This document shows positions 24,356 to 36,168 of a stretch of DNA of 64,000 nucleotides, one piece after another (within the stretch, counting starts at the first letter, position 1; each line of letters opens with the position of its first letter). The translations under genes and the position numbers were made by a program. Below the pieces are notes generated by a model, which did not search any database, was not told where the DNA came from, and saw only the letters and a list, made by a program, of their open reading frames with translations. Source of the DNA: Sphaerosporella brunnea. Taxonomy: Eukaryota; Ascomycota; Pezizomycetes; Pezizales; Pyronemataceae. The stretch covers positions 1 through 64,000 of the forward strand of contig VXIS01000250.1 in assembly GCA_008704415.1 (NCBI GenBank), read 5' to 3'.

Positions 24356-24998
24356 CCTGACGCCGTGCACCCACCAACCACCTTACTTTATTATCCCTTC
24401 GAACCTGGCGACCAACCTGTCGGGCTTCAGAGACCTAACCGATAACACGCGGGACGCATCAACACTAATATGGCAACTGCCCGAGGCTCACCGAGAGTGT
24501 CGCCGGCTTCACCGTAAAAGAAAGTCATTTGGGTGGTTTCTAGTGGCTCAAATTCCTGGTGGTGCATTCAGGATGAAAAGCAGGTTGAGTGGAAACAAAC
24601 GAAAGCAAGGGAAACCACAAAAAGCCGAAAAATTTATACACAGTCAATTACGCGCCCCCTGCGAGCCAGACTTGGTCGCCGTCGCCTTCTACCCCTCTAC
24701 CACGTCCGCTGCGGCCATCTCAAGTACGTCTCCGCCGCCACGGCTTCCCAGCATCAGGATCGTTCATTCTCCCAGTCACCCGCACAGGTTCTCTTGCCTA
24801 GGATGTCTGAGACATGCTTGAACTAAATGCCAACAACCACCAGACGAAGCCACAACTCCGGTTCATGATTTCCGCCCCATTCGCGCCCACAACGCCTCAC
24901 AAACAGCGTCCACAACACTGCTTCCCGACCCTGCCTTCGGTTTTCACCGCCGCCAAACCACATCGCGGGTTTCTGGACGTCGCCCTGCGGAACGGCTG
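24356..24998. other. Open frames without recognised function
   Basis: A plus-strand frame is open from 24342 to 24821, with a basic middle and a Ser/Pro-rich end. Two other frames are open over the same bases, so coding is unproven. Confidence 0.4.
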
Positions 24999-25421
24999 TC
25001 AATGACAACCGGGAGTACCCTGCAGGAACGGATCAGCAAGGTTCCCGGACGATTGTTACAGACTCCCAACTCTCACCGCGGACGGGTCGCCGCCAGGGGT
25101 ATCATCGCGCTCGTTCTCGTGCACGGCCTTCTCCCGAAGCCGGCGTTTAACCTCACCCTTGTACGCTTGCAGCACGTGCTTGACAAACGCCATGAACAGC
25201 TGTGCGTCGCGGACGCCGGGGTAGGTATTAGTGAGGCGCTGAACATAGCGCTGCTGCTCGTCCGGCGACAAGTCGCGCCAGCCACGTGGCTGCTCTGTCA
25301 GCGAGACCGGGCACAGCCTGCGCACGCTGCCACACAGCGCGCGGTACGCGTTCGTGCTGATGTTGCTGTAACCGAGGGCTGTGCATGCCGCCTGCGCCCA
25401 GATGTTGCTGGCGGGTGTCAT
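24999..25421 (-). CDS. Small unrecognised protein gene with one predicted intron
   Basis: On the minus strand, an ATG at 25421 (context CAACATGACACC) opens a frame that reads like a compact globular, helical protein. A central segment WRDLSPDEQQRYVQRL, with a later aromatic-rich helix (AQLFMAFVKHVLQAY) and then a Lys/Arg/Glu-rich tail, suggests a folded domain of about 100 residues. At 25020-25076 a GTGAGA...CTGAT...CTGCAG intron of 57 bp splices in phase to a very short last exon ending at 24999. Without splicing the frame ends at 25056. I know no family for it. A later acceptor giving a longer basic C-terminus is also possible. Confidence 0.5.
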
Positions 25422-26189
25422 GTTGACTGAGCTCTATCTGCGATCGCGGTGTGCGGGTCTCCAATCGTGGCAAAAATCGGGTTGAATTGGTCGCCGGGCT
25501 TGCGTAGAGGATGGTCGATTTCTGCGGTCGTTGGGAAACACTATGAAAGACCCGATGGAATTGACCCGGACTCACTAGATATCACTCTGCGCATGCACAG
25601 CTCGCATTGACGTGGACCCAAACGCCGTACTTACCCACCCACCGTCCACGGCACCGCCCCAATGTGCTGTCATGCAAGCCCGGTCCACTACCAACAACGG
25701 CATTGGGCTTAGCTGTCGACTGAACCTCCGGCAGAGCGAGCGTGTGCGTGTTATAAACCTGCCAGGAATGCTACCCACGGCCCAAAATGTGGCCAGACAG
25801 ATCATGATGTACCTTTCAGCGCCGTAGTGTGGGGTTAATTAGCGTATCAGGGTAGGGGATCCACGCCTGGGAACAACGGCCATCACCGGCCGCGATGTAC
25901 GGGTGGCGTGCGAGCGCAACTCCGGTGCATCAACCGGCCTGCCACAGCTCCGGACATTCGTTGCGGTGCAAACGCAGCGTATGAGAGTCTCCAATGAGAG
26001 TCATGCTTCGGAGTACGTCCGCTGGCCAGCTGGTATGGGGCTTTCCAAAAGGACAGGCAGCGAGGCAGGCGAAAAGTAACCTCGCCCTCGTGCACAATCA
26101 TGATGTCCCCGATCGGCGACGGGTTTCGGATCCCGGTCAGCGATGATCCGGCAGGAAGATGCAGCTAGGGAAGTATGAAGCAAGTCACC
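25422..26189. other. No supportable gene
   Basis: Open frames of 60-80 codons overlap on both strands. The upstream region of the minus-strand gene (25422-25600) shows no clear TATA box. Confidence 0.45.
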
Positions 26190-26430
26190 CTAACTGTTCT
26201 GAACTCGTCGTAACTCGTCCAACGCATCCCAACTGACCCGTAGTTCGTCCTAACTCATCCTCACGCGTCCAACCCGCTACAACTCATCTTACCGCATCAC
26301 TACTCTTCCTAGCTCGTCCAACTCCACTTAACTCATCGTAACTCATCCAATCTCCTGCTGACTTGTCACCTCTTAACTCGTCTTAACCCGTCCAACACAT
26401 CGTCAATCTTCCCAACACATCATAACTCGT
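26190..26430 (-). repeat. Degenerate 10-bp tandem array, C-rich on plus strand
   Basis: About twenty-four imperfect copies of AACTCRTCCY, the complement of the GAGTTAGGAY-type unit, run up to the left end of the hAT family 2 copy at 26431. Unlike the arrays at 1075, 36254 and 59183, I see no family 1 terminal sequence next to it. It may be the remnant of a family 1 element disrupted here. Confidence 0.7.
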
Positions 26431-27273
26431 CAGTTATGGACACAGGCCGAGCCGGCTCGACTCAACAGCTCGAGAGCTGCATCGATCTGGCCGAATTTTG
26501 ACCTCCAGCCAACTCGCACCATGGTAAGTCTGGCTCGAGTTGGGTTGGGCTTTTACATACAACTGCGTTCGTTCCGTGCACGTACCTGATCTTAGATATC
26601 TCACCGCATTAAGCCCCCCATAAAATTCTCACCGCCCGTTCTCACGACTGATCTTGAGCAACCGCTGGTCCCTGGCAATAGTGGGTCCGGGATCAATCAC
26701 CTCCTCGCGCAGCGGGGCCGTTTCGAGTGCTGCTGACGAACGTGATGCAGGGTTCTATAAGAAAACAAGTGGACAGTGGCGTAAGTGTGATGGTAACACA
26801 ACTTGCGGCAATTCCTGGGTCCAGATCCGTTTTGTGACGCAGCTGGAGGCCGTATCCTCAGTGGGCAGCGGAGATGACGTGTCATCAGCTTCTTCTTTCA
26901 AAGAAGAATCCTTCTTCGCGAGGCGGATGCTGACTTACATTTTGAGGGTACAGCGGAGACGGTACCGCGATTCTAGGTGACCAATGACGCACCAGAGGGT
27001 GCAGATCCAGCGGCCGAAGCTGTTGTAAACTCCTCTCCAGGGCTGTCGGACCTCTCACAGTGATCTGGGTGGATGTGAAACCTATATTCCCATGCAACCC
27101 TCTAGCTGCTACGGCCATGCGCCCCTGAGTTTTTTTGTAAAACAATCGGATGGCTGGAGCATTCCTCGAGCCCGGTGTGGCGCAGCTCGATGCCCCCGAG
27201 CCGCGCCTGGGAATTGGACGTGTTGACTCGAGCCTACTACGGGCTTGTCTCAACCGGCTGGTGTCCATCGGTA
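26431..27273 (+). mobile_element. hAT family 2 nonautonomous element with BED exon (copy C)
   Basis: The left end reads CAGTTATGGACACAGGCCGA and the right end GGCTGGTGTCCATCGGTA, both worn versions of TAGTGATGGACAC. No duplicated flank remains. As in copies at 20722 and 40499, a BED-like coding block (about 26710-26780, DERDAGFYKKTSGQW) is followed by an intron, here 26781-26824 (44 bp). Near 26990-27065 the conserved acidic tail (DAPEGADPAAEAVVNS) recurs. The element has lost the catalytic middle. The long minus-strand frame 26885-27580 crosses its right end and is not a gene. Confidence 0.72.
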
Positions 27274-30200
27274 ATCGTATATGATTGTGATGCTTCGATA
27301 TTGGGCTGTATTTGCGGATGGCATTGAGTGAGCAGCGGAGGTGTTTTATGTTGGGAGTTTCGGCCCACATACATGGATCAACCGCTTTCCCTCGGTGTGC
27401 CCACGAAGAGCGTAGTTGTATGGGACCCTTCCACAGAGTATGTTTCCCTCGGCTTGCAGCCACGATCGCTGAGTTGTCACTGGATCTCAGGCGTCGCGAC
27501 AGTGGTTGCCATAGTTCTTGGGCGTGGCCAGCGCGGCGTAGTGGATGAATGTTGAGGGTTGTGCCGAGACGCTTAGACAAGGAAACGCTACCTGTTCAGT
27601 GGCGGGTTTTCCGCGCCGCTCCGACTCCACCGAGGGCCTGAACCATCGTCACGATTTTTTCAACACGATATCAGACTGTGAACAGGCACGCTGCCGACTC
27701 GGGTGAAGATCAGGTTATTGGGCGCAGATCACAGCGCCTATCAGCAACCCCGCAGTGGACGTTATTTCTTGCCGCAATGGTCAAGACTCCCTCTTGTGGC
27801 GACAAATACATGTCGGACGAGGATCCAGTGTAAACACTGCAAGCCTGTGCCTTCGCCCATGGCTTCGCAATGGCGAAAGACATGAGATGCGGAATATATG
27901 GCTGCAAGCAAGACTGATCACTGCACGCGCTGTCAATGCCGGGAAAGGTCACGCCGGCCGGGGCATTATCGCGCTCTGCTAAGCGATGAGCTGCTTGGTA
28001 TTTGTCGACACAGTGAATCTGTGACGTAATCACGAAGCCTGGTGCAACACGTCGCTTGTCGAAACCGTGGCGGAGTGTCACTAGCACAGTCTGGGTCACG
28101 ACGCGCAATGTCGCCTCATCCTGGCATTGAATGGACAGCGCAGCAGGGCTCGGCGATTCAAATGCGTCGTGATAGGCTACCATCCAAGCGATATGCCGCT
28201 GCCGGTATGTGGTCGGACTGCTGTTTTGGTTGCCTGCAAACCTTCACGTCGCCGTTCTGCGGCCTGATCGAAGCACCCGCTATCCGCTGAATTTTTTTTT
28301 TTTTTTTTCGATATAAGTTTGGCGTTCTCTCGTCGCCAAATGGATCATTGTCCCAGCCTGACTCTGTTCTTTATTCATCGTCAATTCACAACCCGAATAT
28401 CTAGCTGTTTGGCGCACCAGGAATTCTCGGTGCCTCTATGTTTTTCTTTCATTGATCGATTCGGCCGCGCGGTGCAGCGCGAGGCACAGCCTTCGAAAAG
28501 CATAACGACAGGCAACATGTTGGCTGCAAGGATCGGCCGGGTTTATCGACGCCCGCCGTGTTGCTGTGCTACAGGACTTGCAGTCACAAAGGGATTTGCG
28601 GGGTGGCCTTTTCCGGCCAGCGCCGCCAACCGCGGCGACGGATTGCAGTTGCTCCGCGGAGTCGGGAAGCGACGTGTCTGAGGCCGCCACCGTCTAGTTT
28701 TTTCGGCAAGCACGAGTTGCGGCATTGCGCGGGAGATGGGAGAGGACCGAGCGATTATGCAGGGGTAGGGTGAACACTGCGTACCCAGCCTCTTACAGCA
28801 GCCGGATGACGCATGACTGGTATTAGTATAGTACTTTCTGATCACTTTCTTTGGCGGGGGGGGGGGGGGGTGGGCGCGGTTGTGAGGCTTGCGGAAGACT
28901 ATAGAAATCGTTCCTGATTTGGAAAGCATTATCGCGTTTGACAACCGCCATAAGAACGTGCATTCGGCCGGCTGGCTTTGGAAATGTACATGGTGCTTGT
29001 CACTCGCGACGACATATTTTACGCGCCATTCCAGGCTGGTGAGAGTGCCTGGATTCACGTCTTGGCGCGTGTCGGGGTTGCGGCGATACCTGCAGTGAGC
29101 ACTGCCATTTGTAGCGGTAGCCGGCGCACTTGGAAACGGTCAAAACAGCGTGTGCAGAGCGTGTGAGCAGGTAACGGCGCGTTGGCGTCCCGGCAGCCCG
29201 TAGTCATCTTCAAATGAGGCTGCACGCGCTAAAAAGGCGGCCGCCAGAACACTGTAATGATTGGCTTACGCTTTGACCGGGCGTTCACAAGGATGTATTG
29301 TGGTTGTGTGTGTCGCTACATGGAAGCTCATCATATACCCCGCACCCGCTTGTTCCAAATCGCAGCCAACAAACTCCCAGCGGTAGAACCGAAATGTGCA
29401 GGAACGGTAGAACTGAGACGGAGACGTACCTTGCAGCTGTCGCGCATCTGCGATTGTGAACGACGATGGAAAGAACGGGGAAGCTTACCTTGTTAACGCT
29501 GCCACGGGCGGCACAGTCTGGCTGTGATTTCTGATCACCACAGTTAGTAGAGATGGTAGAAAAGAGACGGGGCCGTACCCCGCAGCTTGTGTTCCGTCTG
29601 CCGGTGATTGGTCATCGCTGCAGACACTATAGGTGGCGCAGGCGAGGCTGGGACGTACTTTGTGGACTGTTACGGGTCTACAGTAGCGGGTAGGCACATA
29701 CGCAGTGATGCGGCGTGATGCCAAACTTCACAGGTTCGAGTAAAAACTCGGTGTTGCGAAGGGAGCAAGCGTCAGCCACAGCGACAGCATCGTGTTTCGC
29801 CAATCAGCACGCGCGACTGCGGATTGGTTCTGTAAGCAGGTTCTCGTCAAAAAGGGCCACGACACGCTTTTCCGGTGCCATCAAGTCGTTTGTTCGTTTC
29901 TTGTAAAAAAAGATGCTTGTTTTTGGACACCCGTCATCGTGATCTCGCTGCCGATATCTCTGTGAATGGTAACCCGGGCTGCATCTCTGCCTGACTAATC
30001 AGACCAGATCGGATCTAACCCAGCCGGGCTCAAACGCGCGGCTGCCGCAGCACGCTTGAGGAGACAAACAGGTCCGCTTACCATCGCGCTGCCGTCAACG
30101 CCCCACACCGTTAGTTGCAACACCGTAGATACCACATGCTGAATACACTCCACCGCCACGCTCTGGAGACAGCAGTAAAGGTGAAGACGATGCGACGCTG

Positions 30201-31474
30201 GCTAACCCAACTGCTCCACCTTCGGTGGCGTGTCGAGAGCTTTTCTCCCTGTCTGTTGTCCAGTGAGCCTGCGGTACGGCGTCGCTATCGTGGAATATGG
30301 GGCAATTTTGTGGCTGTCTCTGCATGTATGTATGACAGAATGAGTCGTCCTGTCTCTTCGCGACCCGCCCAGTAGGCGGCAGCCAAAACGGCCGCCAGGG
30401 ACGCCCAAACGAGGGGCGGGCTGTCGAGAACACTGGTTGCACTGTCGTTTTCGGTTCCCCATCTTGGCCACGCCGTCTTGCGGCATATCCAACTTGAACT
30501 TCATACGGGCTCCCGGGGCGTGTCTGTGGGGCACACTGGCCGTTATTGTTTCTCACACCAGATAATCACAGTGGAAGATATTTGCGCCCCACCCCCCCGC
30601 ACCTGTTCTGAATGATGATCGAGGTTCGCGTCTACCTCGCCTCACCAGTAACGCTGACCCGAACCGCTCGAAGAGGAAGATCCATGTGCCGGCGCGCTGC
30701 AATGAACGCGGCAAAACCAGGGTATACAAGCATTGCGACTTCGATGATTGTTTGCATCGTCTGTCGGCAGGTTGAGGAGTTCGTCTACGCACTCGGCCAC
30801 GGTACAAACCGGGCAGTCGAGAATCACGATTGTGCGCAGCCGCCACAAGCAGCTTGACTGACTCCGATCGGTGTTTGCTGCGTTGATGGCGACAATTTGT
30901 ATCGCCGAGATCGGACCGTTTGGCAGTGGACGCCACAGTGGTTAGGGCGTTTTGGCAGCGCATTGTTGGCTGTCTGCGTGCGCAGTAGCCAGCTGAGCCG
31001 CCCGCCGCCGTCAGCGTCTTCAGGACGTTCGTGCGCGGCATGCATTACTAAGCACGCGGCTGCGGCGTGTCTCCCCACCACTGAGTACGTTTTCACGCGA
31101 GCGGCTTGGCTCTGTGTTGGGCGCCCAGTTCGAACTGGATTGCGCTGGCGCGGGTGTTTGCCTGGCGCGGCTGGCACAGAGTGATGGGCAGTGCAGGCAC
31201 GATGCAGTGGTCGACGTCCACTCCAAACCCGTACTGCACACCGCTGTATAGTCCAGTCAGCCCGACGCAGTCAGGCTGGGTGCCGAGGCTGGCATATCCG
31301 GCGTTTTGTCCACACGTTAACCTCACGCGCGATCGCGGCAAGTCAAGCCACATCCAAAAAGTGGAAGCGACGCGCATCGTGGAGGAACGCGTGCGCGTAA
31401 GTTGCGCAATCCACGCAACTCCGTCGAGCAATGCCACCGTCCTGGAAGCAACAACGCCTTCCTGAGGAGACACG
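27274..31474. other. Long tract without a supportable gene
   Basis: Open frames up to about 170 codons overlap on both strands throughout, a sign of a GC-balanced sequence with few stops rather than of genes. Simple runs are a poly-T of about 19 bases at 28288-28306 and a poly-G run at about 28855-28871. I see no terminal repeats, tRNA or protein motifs. Confidence 0.45.
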
Positions 31475-31672
31475 ATGTTCCTCAGTCAATACGAACATCC
31501 GCACGAAACCCGCACTCGCGAAAAGCTGTTCTTCCAACTGAGCAATTTCCCGCTCAAACGGAATCTGTGCGTATGGGTGGAACATCCAACGAGCGCAGCC
31601 ACCCGACTTCCATCCCGTTCCGGCGCCTGTCCTGTAAAATGCGCTCCCTCGTCCCGAGTTGATCGCGCCTGA
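31475..31672 (+). CDS. Small ORF of 65 residues, uncertain
   Basis: An ATG at 31475 opens a frame with a charged N-terminal half (HPHETRTREKLFFQLSNF) and a Cys-containing C-terminal half. The minus strand is also open here (31343-31585), so the strand is not certain. No family is recognised. Confidence 0.25.
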   Translation: MFLSQYEHPHETRTREKLFFQLSNFPLKRNLCVWVEHPTSAATRLPSRSGACPVKCAPSSRVDRA

Positions 31673-31849
31673 CCCCGTGGACGCAGTTCCTGGTCATGTG
31701 CTTCAAAATACACTGCCTCCTGCCCCGTTCGTCACGCCCCTCCCCCGGTCGATGCAGCCCCGGCGCAACAGGCCAAGCAGTCGGCTGCGAGTCTACGTCG
31801 CATGTGATGTGGGCTGTGTTGCGGGATGTGCGACGGTTACGAGTCACGA

Positions 31850-32053
31850 TTCTTTATTTTCGTTGCTGGGTTCTGCTACTGAAAGGTGTCTTTATTCTTT
31901 CCTTCCCTTTTCTTTTCTCTTCTGAACCTTTGTATTTCGTTCTGAATACTCTTGAATCTGTGGCCCTGTGCGTCGCTCGGCTCCTGTTCCTGTCCCGTCC
32001 GTACACGAGCATCTGGGGCCCCCTACTCTCGGTCCCCAGCCCGGCCCGTTACA
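31850..32053 (+). repeat. LTR-like fragment ending CCCGTTACA, second copy
   Basis: This aligns with 9187-9404 in order of landmarks (pyrimidine-rich zone, CTTGAAT, CCTGTGCGT, CTCCTGTTCCTGTC, C-rich block, CCCGTTACA). The pyrimidine run is longer here (31885-31925). The flank after the end is TACCT, and I found no matching TACCT at a plausible left end. Probably a solo LTR piece or another dispersed repeat. Confidence 0.45.
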
Positions 32054-33695
32054 TACCTGTTACCTACGCCGCAGCGGCAAGTAGTTGCAGTGACACCCGG
32101 CCACACTGCCCTGCAGCACCCGGTAGTCATGTTCTTATGCGCTGCACGCCACAGTTAGTGCCATTTCACGATAACCCGGTGACAAAATCCACCATCCCCT
32201 AAGCAATACTAGGACAGGCAGCGTTCCTTCTGCGGTTCCCATGGCGGCCAGCCGAACATTGACGTGGGGGTATATCAAACACAATTTGGATCCCTTCATT
32301 CCCTGTGCCAAAAACGCTGGGATTTCTAAAACGAACTACGGAAATACATGCCAATCATCATCTTGCACGCTGTATTGGCTCACGAACGCGTCCTTGGTTC
32401 ACTGCTGCTGCTGAACAGGTGAGCTTCCACACTAATTGGGGATATCGACAACACCTCGACCACCGGGGTGATGGTGTGCTGCAGCGGCGGCTCAGGCGGC
32501 GACGTTAATCATCGTCGACGACGCGGTATACCCACCGGCAGCGGGCTCTGGACTAGAAAGCAACATCAGGAGCCAGACAGGCTAACAGCAGCGCAAACCT
32601 CATGCAGAGGACGAAACCGGTCCTGAGCAACATGAAATCCGGGTCATAACCACACACGCTTTGTCGGAGGCGGTACATATTCAGTGTGAATCTGAACCTG
32701 CAGCTTCTACTGTAGCTGGAGTTGTGGCCGCTACTTTGGGAAACTTTATTCGGCAAAACCTGCCACCGCTGCCAGGCTTCTGTTGAGTCGTACGTTCGGC
32801 CGTGCCTACGGAAATCACCCACACATCTGCAGACTGAAACTGGCGTCAAGGCCTGCTGTACGACAAGCAGAATCTCACGCTGCTTGGCATTTGCAGGGCG
32901 CCCGAAGTTCAGAGCGGAGCAGACTATGCGCACCGCTGGATGCTGCGTGCGCGGCGCTTCTGGATCGCCGGAAGGAAAAATGGCATGTCAATCGAGATCA
33001 GGAGGTATTTGCGGGGTTTTGCTCAGCGTTGACGATGCCTGTGTATCATGAGAAGAACATTCAGTTTCTTCGGTGCTCCCAGTTGTTTCCCGGATCTTGT
33101 GCTGCATGAATGACCTCTCACTCCGACGCCTGGATGCTGACATGGACAGTCGGGAATTTGGGTGATTAGATGAGCGGGTGCCGACCGGTCGCATCACAAG
33201 TAGGTGAGCGACAGAATTCGCTCCGGTTTCCCAACTACAAGCATGCCGATCAACGTAACGACCAGAAACCGACACTCGACGAGACAATTGACGTAATTTC
33301 TCAAAGCAAACAGGGAAAGGGTTTCGCCCAAATGGAACACGAAACTGCGTTTTGCCGATCACAGGCGCAGAGGATCTGCCAGCAGTGAAACACCAGGCTG
33401 GAGAGAAATCTACGACAGGCCAAGCAGGTAGTGATGCAAGATCCGTCTGCGACTCTGGCCGGCGTTGCAGAGCAGGTCTAATCCCCAATTGTACACCGCG
33501 TTCTGCGACCGTACCCACCCCACAAGCGCTGGTGCTGCCGCCGTGCCAGGAGAACGACATATCTGGGTGCGACGACGATGAGACAGCGGTACCGGTGGTG
33601 CCTCTAGCGTAAGCGGTGGAAGATCCAACGGTGGAGCACAGTGGAGGATTTTGACCAGAGGCTCGTAAGTTCGGGTTGCGTTCACCGTCCACTCA
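32054..33695. other. No supportable gene
   Basis: The long minus-strand frame 32988-33692 (234 codons) is rich in Ser, Arg and Gly and shows no domain. It lies opposite what may be the eroded 5' part of the transposase remnant that follows. Confidence 0.45.
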
Positions 33696-34090
33696 ATGCA
33701 TTCGGGGTGTCATTCATCTACAGTTGGCGGTCCTGAGGACCAGACAACCATTGAGGATGGTGCCGGGATACATACGTGCAAGCAGACCCAGGATGTTCGC
33801 GAGGCATACAGCCTCCAAGCCCTCCTGACTTCAACTCGATCGAGAATGTCTGGCTGCTCCGTGACGCCAAGAGTCATTCGACGATGACCAACCGCTCTTC
33901 TCGCGCCCACACTCATGAGGAGTTCATAGAGCTGGCACAGCGGTCGTGGGAGGTGCTTGATTGGGACAAGGTGGACGGTATCATAGATCGCATGGCTAAC
34001 CCGGTAAAAGCCAATATTGGAGGCGAATGGACTGCCTACAAAGTATCGAGTGCTTGTAAACAAACCCTCCATCACGTCGCTGGGTGTTTT
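33696..34090 (+). pseudogene. Tc1/mariner-type (IS630 superfamily) transposase remnant
   Basis: Two overlapping plus-strand frames carry the end of a DDE transposase. The first has IEDGAGIHTCKQTQDVRE (about 33747-33803), where the E-D-x-A-x-x-H block matches the second catalytic Asp region (usually DNAPxH). The second has SPPDFNSIENVWLL (about 33815-33859), matching the SPDLNPIENxW signature with the final acidic residue. It continues with HTHEEFIELAQRSWEVLDWDKVDGIIDRM, cited here by ends only (33910-34000), the typical C-terminal helix with W..LD...V..II..M. A frame change near 33810 and loss of a few residues between the blocks show that it is dead. The N-terminal DNA-binding part and the first Asp are not visible. 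No terminal repeats were found. Confidence 0.75.
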
Positions 34091-34551
34091 ATTCTTTATT
34101 TTCTCGGCGTTGATTGTTTCCTCGTTGCTAGGCTTTTGTATCCGGGCACATCTCGTCACCCAGGTTCCCCGACTGTGCATATCCTATGGAAACGAAATTT
34201 GGCTGACGCGTCCCTCTAGGGAGGTCCCACTCAGTTGAATCAACCTTCTTCGATGTCGCGTATAGTCAACGTTCCCTGCTTGACATTCCGTCGAAGTGGG
34301 CAAAGAGCGGTGGCATATTACAATGTTTGGCTGACCCGTGGCAGCCGAGACGGTCCCACAAAGGTCACTCGCAGTTTAAAGGTTTCCAGTTTGATATTAC
34401 TAAAGCACTGAGATTATTGCAGTTGCGTAGTGGAGATTAATCATGACAGGCGTTGTGTATGATACACCACTGAACTCGGTGTCGAGAGTCACAGGCCGCA
34501 ATTTTCGGGGTGACAGGCGACTACCACTGTGGAGCATAACCTTTCAGCGGC
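34091..34551. other. No supportable gene
   Basis: Short frames only. The first 60 bases may be the eroded 3' end of the transposase remnant. Confidence 0.5.
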
Positions 34552-35047
34552 ATGAGGAATATGGCCAGGTTGCAACCGCCGCCAGCATTACTGGAAATAT
34601 TACCCACCGCTGTTATGGCTGAACGTACCCGCACAGTCCTTTCAACCTATACAAGCCCCCGTCGGCCTCTCTTGGAACATGACAAGGGTTTGGAAACATG
34701 CCAGCAAACTTTTGATTTGTTGTTCACTCCGTCTGTGGAGACATATGTTCACAGGCGGCCAAAGAACGATGTCCAAGAGAAGATAGCATGCGAGCGGCCA
34801 GCAATCCTAGGTCCCAACCACCAGCGCGACTGGGTTTGAAGTTTGACAAGCAGTGGTGTCGAGACCGAGACGGATGAGAATGGAGCGCACCAGGAGGATC
34901 AAAATGCCACGCGGGTTGGTGTCCTTGCGCTGACGCCCGGCTTGGGAAGTATCCTCAATTCAAAGGCGGAGGTGTTTGCCAAGACAAACGTTGGCACCTG
35001 TTGTGATATTGCAAGTTTGGCCTCATCGCGAATCATCATGCAGTGAG
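34552..35047 (+). pseudogene. Decayed coding tract, function unknown (left part)
   Basis: One plus-strand frame runs from an ATG at 34552 to 35042 with only one internal stop (TGA at 34840-34842) before meeting a second TGA at the insertion site of the hAT copy. The peptide reads as ordinary, non-repetitive protein (EHDKGLETCQQTFDLLFTP in the first half, LALTPGLGSILNSKAEVFA in the second). The minus strand is also open over the last 150 bases, so the sense is likely but not certain. It may belong to the same old gene as the tract at 37083-38428, or may be independent. I do not recognise a family. Confidence 0.3.
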
Positions 35048-35836
35048 TAGTGATGGACATAAAGCCGACCCGGCTCAAGCTAAAGGCTCGAGCCTCGATC
35101 AGAGCCGAGCGAAGCCTGACACTTCGGCGAGCCGAGCCTGCTCGAGCCTGTTGCCTGACGAGCCGAGGTTTTGAGCGAGCCTTTTTTGTTATAGCTAGCC
35201 AGCTAGGTAGGGGGATATATCCCCTCGGCCGGCCAAGATGAAAAGTGCGTGCCCAAGGCGGGTTGATCGAGAACATTTTTTGGAATTCCATTAGTGCAGT
35301 TTTACTGGCTCCACCACCAGAGCCTCGAGGACTGCGAACTTCACGGTATCAATAATAATCCTACAAACGGTAGGCATGCCGCCGATGGACAGAGAGAGAG
35401 CGAGGGTCATCCAGAGGGTTCGGCGGCCAGGCAGAGCGACAGTAGGGCGGCTGGCCACAGCACGGGTTACTGCCAGTCAGAGCACCCTTGCCAGAGCGAC
35501 GGCGGAGATGGTGCCCATGGTGTTGGCCATGGTGACCATTGTGATGGCCAGGAGCCGGTCCGGACGAGGGCCACAGGAGGGCATGGAGCCAGAGCAGAGC
35601 AGGAAACTGATCCAGAAGGCTTTGATTCCGGATCAGATCGATAGAATATAGACTACTATAACGACGCCTGTAATGTCCTTCAATTACCGGCTCGTCTATC
35701 ACAAATTGTACGGAAGTTCGAGCAAAAGCTCGATCTTTCCAGGCTCGGCTCGGCTTGACAAGTCCATGTTCTAACAAGCCGAGCTGGCTCGAGCCTTCCT
35801 CATGGCTCGGCTCGGTTCGGCTTGTGTCCATCACTA
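35048..35836 (+). mobile_element. hAT family 1 nonautonomous element (copy D)
   Basis: The copy starts TAGTGATGGACATAAAGCCG and ends CTTGTGTCCATCACTA. It is flanked on both sides by the identical 8 bp GCAGTGAG (35040-35047 and 35837-35844), a perfect hAT target-site duplication. GAGCC/GGCTC subterminal motifs are dense at both ends. This copy lacks the 10-bp array. An internal plus-strand frame (35376-35651) gives a Gly/Arg/Met-rich peptide. Parts of it (RPGRA and EMVPMV) recur in the 58096 copy, but it has no transposase motif. The clean duplication implies a comparatively recent insertion. Confidence 0.92.
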
Positions 35837-36168
35837 GCAGTGAGTCCACACGGCTAAAGGGCTTATCATCTTTCTTGCAATCAATAGTTGCATGTAGGTG
35901 CAGGGCTTCGTGGTAGCCAAGGGGCGATGACATACCGAGTTGAATAACATCTTGAAACGAGAGATGCGCTTCAACCGGCAAACAATCATTCATAAAATAA
36001 CCTTCGGGGCGTGGTAAAAACAAGCCAATACAGTCAGGTTATTACTTCACCGGTTCTGTTGGCCTCTAGCGTGTGCATAGAGTTGGCGCCGGGTGTGTTA
36101 GGCAAGCAGTTAAGCGTGCAATGCAAAACACTTCACTTTAGCGACAGCAGAGGTCTCAACCACTGGAG
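35837..36168. other. Segment between two hAT insertions, possibly coding
   Basis: Between the two insertions both strands are open over much of the length. On the minus strand a peptide with LPVEAHLSFQDVIQLGMSSP appears (from about 35985 down), preceded by a GTGAAG...CTGAC...GAAG intron-like stretch. On the plus strand one frame reads LNNILKREMRFNRQTIIHK. I cannot decide the sense strand. The segment probably belongs to the decayed coding tract on either side. Confidence 0.3.

Noticed and set aside
26885..27580. 231-codon minus-strand frame
   Set aside because: It crosses the right end of the hAT copy at 26431-27273, so it is assembled from element and flanking DNA, and it lacks motifs.
32988..33692. 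234-codon minus-strand frame
   Set aside because: Low-complexity Ser/Arg/Gly composition and no domain. Transposase-like sense sequence follows on the other strand.
35361..36023. 220-codon minus-strand frame
   Set aside because: It starts in flanking DNA and runs through the terminal repeat of the hAT copy at 35048-35836. The boundary at 35836 shows it is a chance fusion, though its first 60 codons may be coding.
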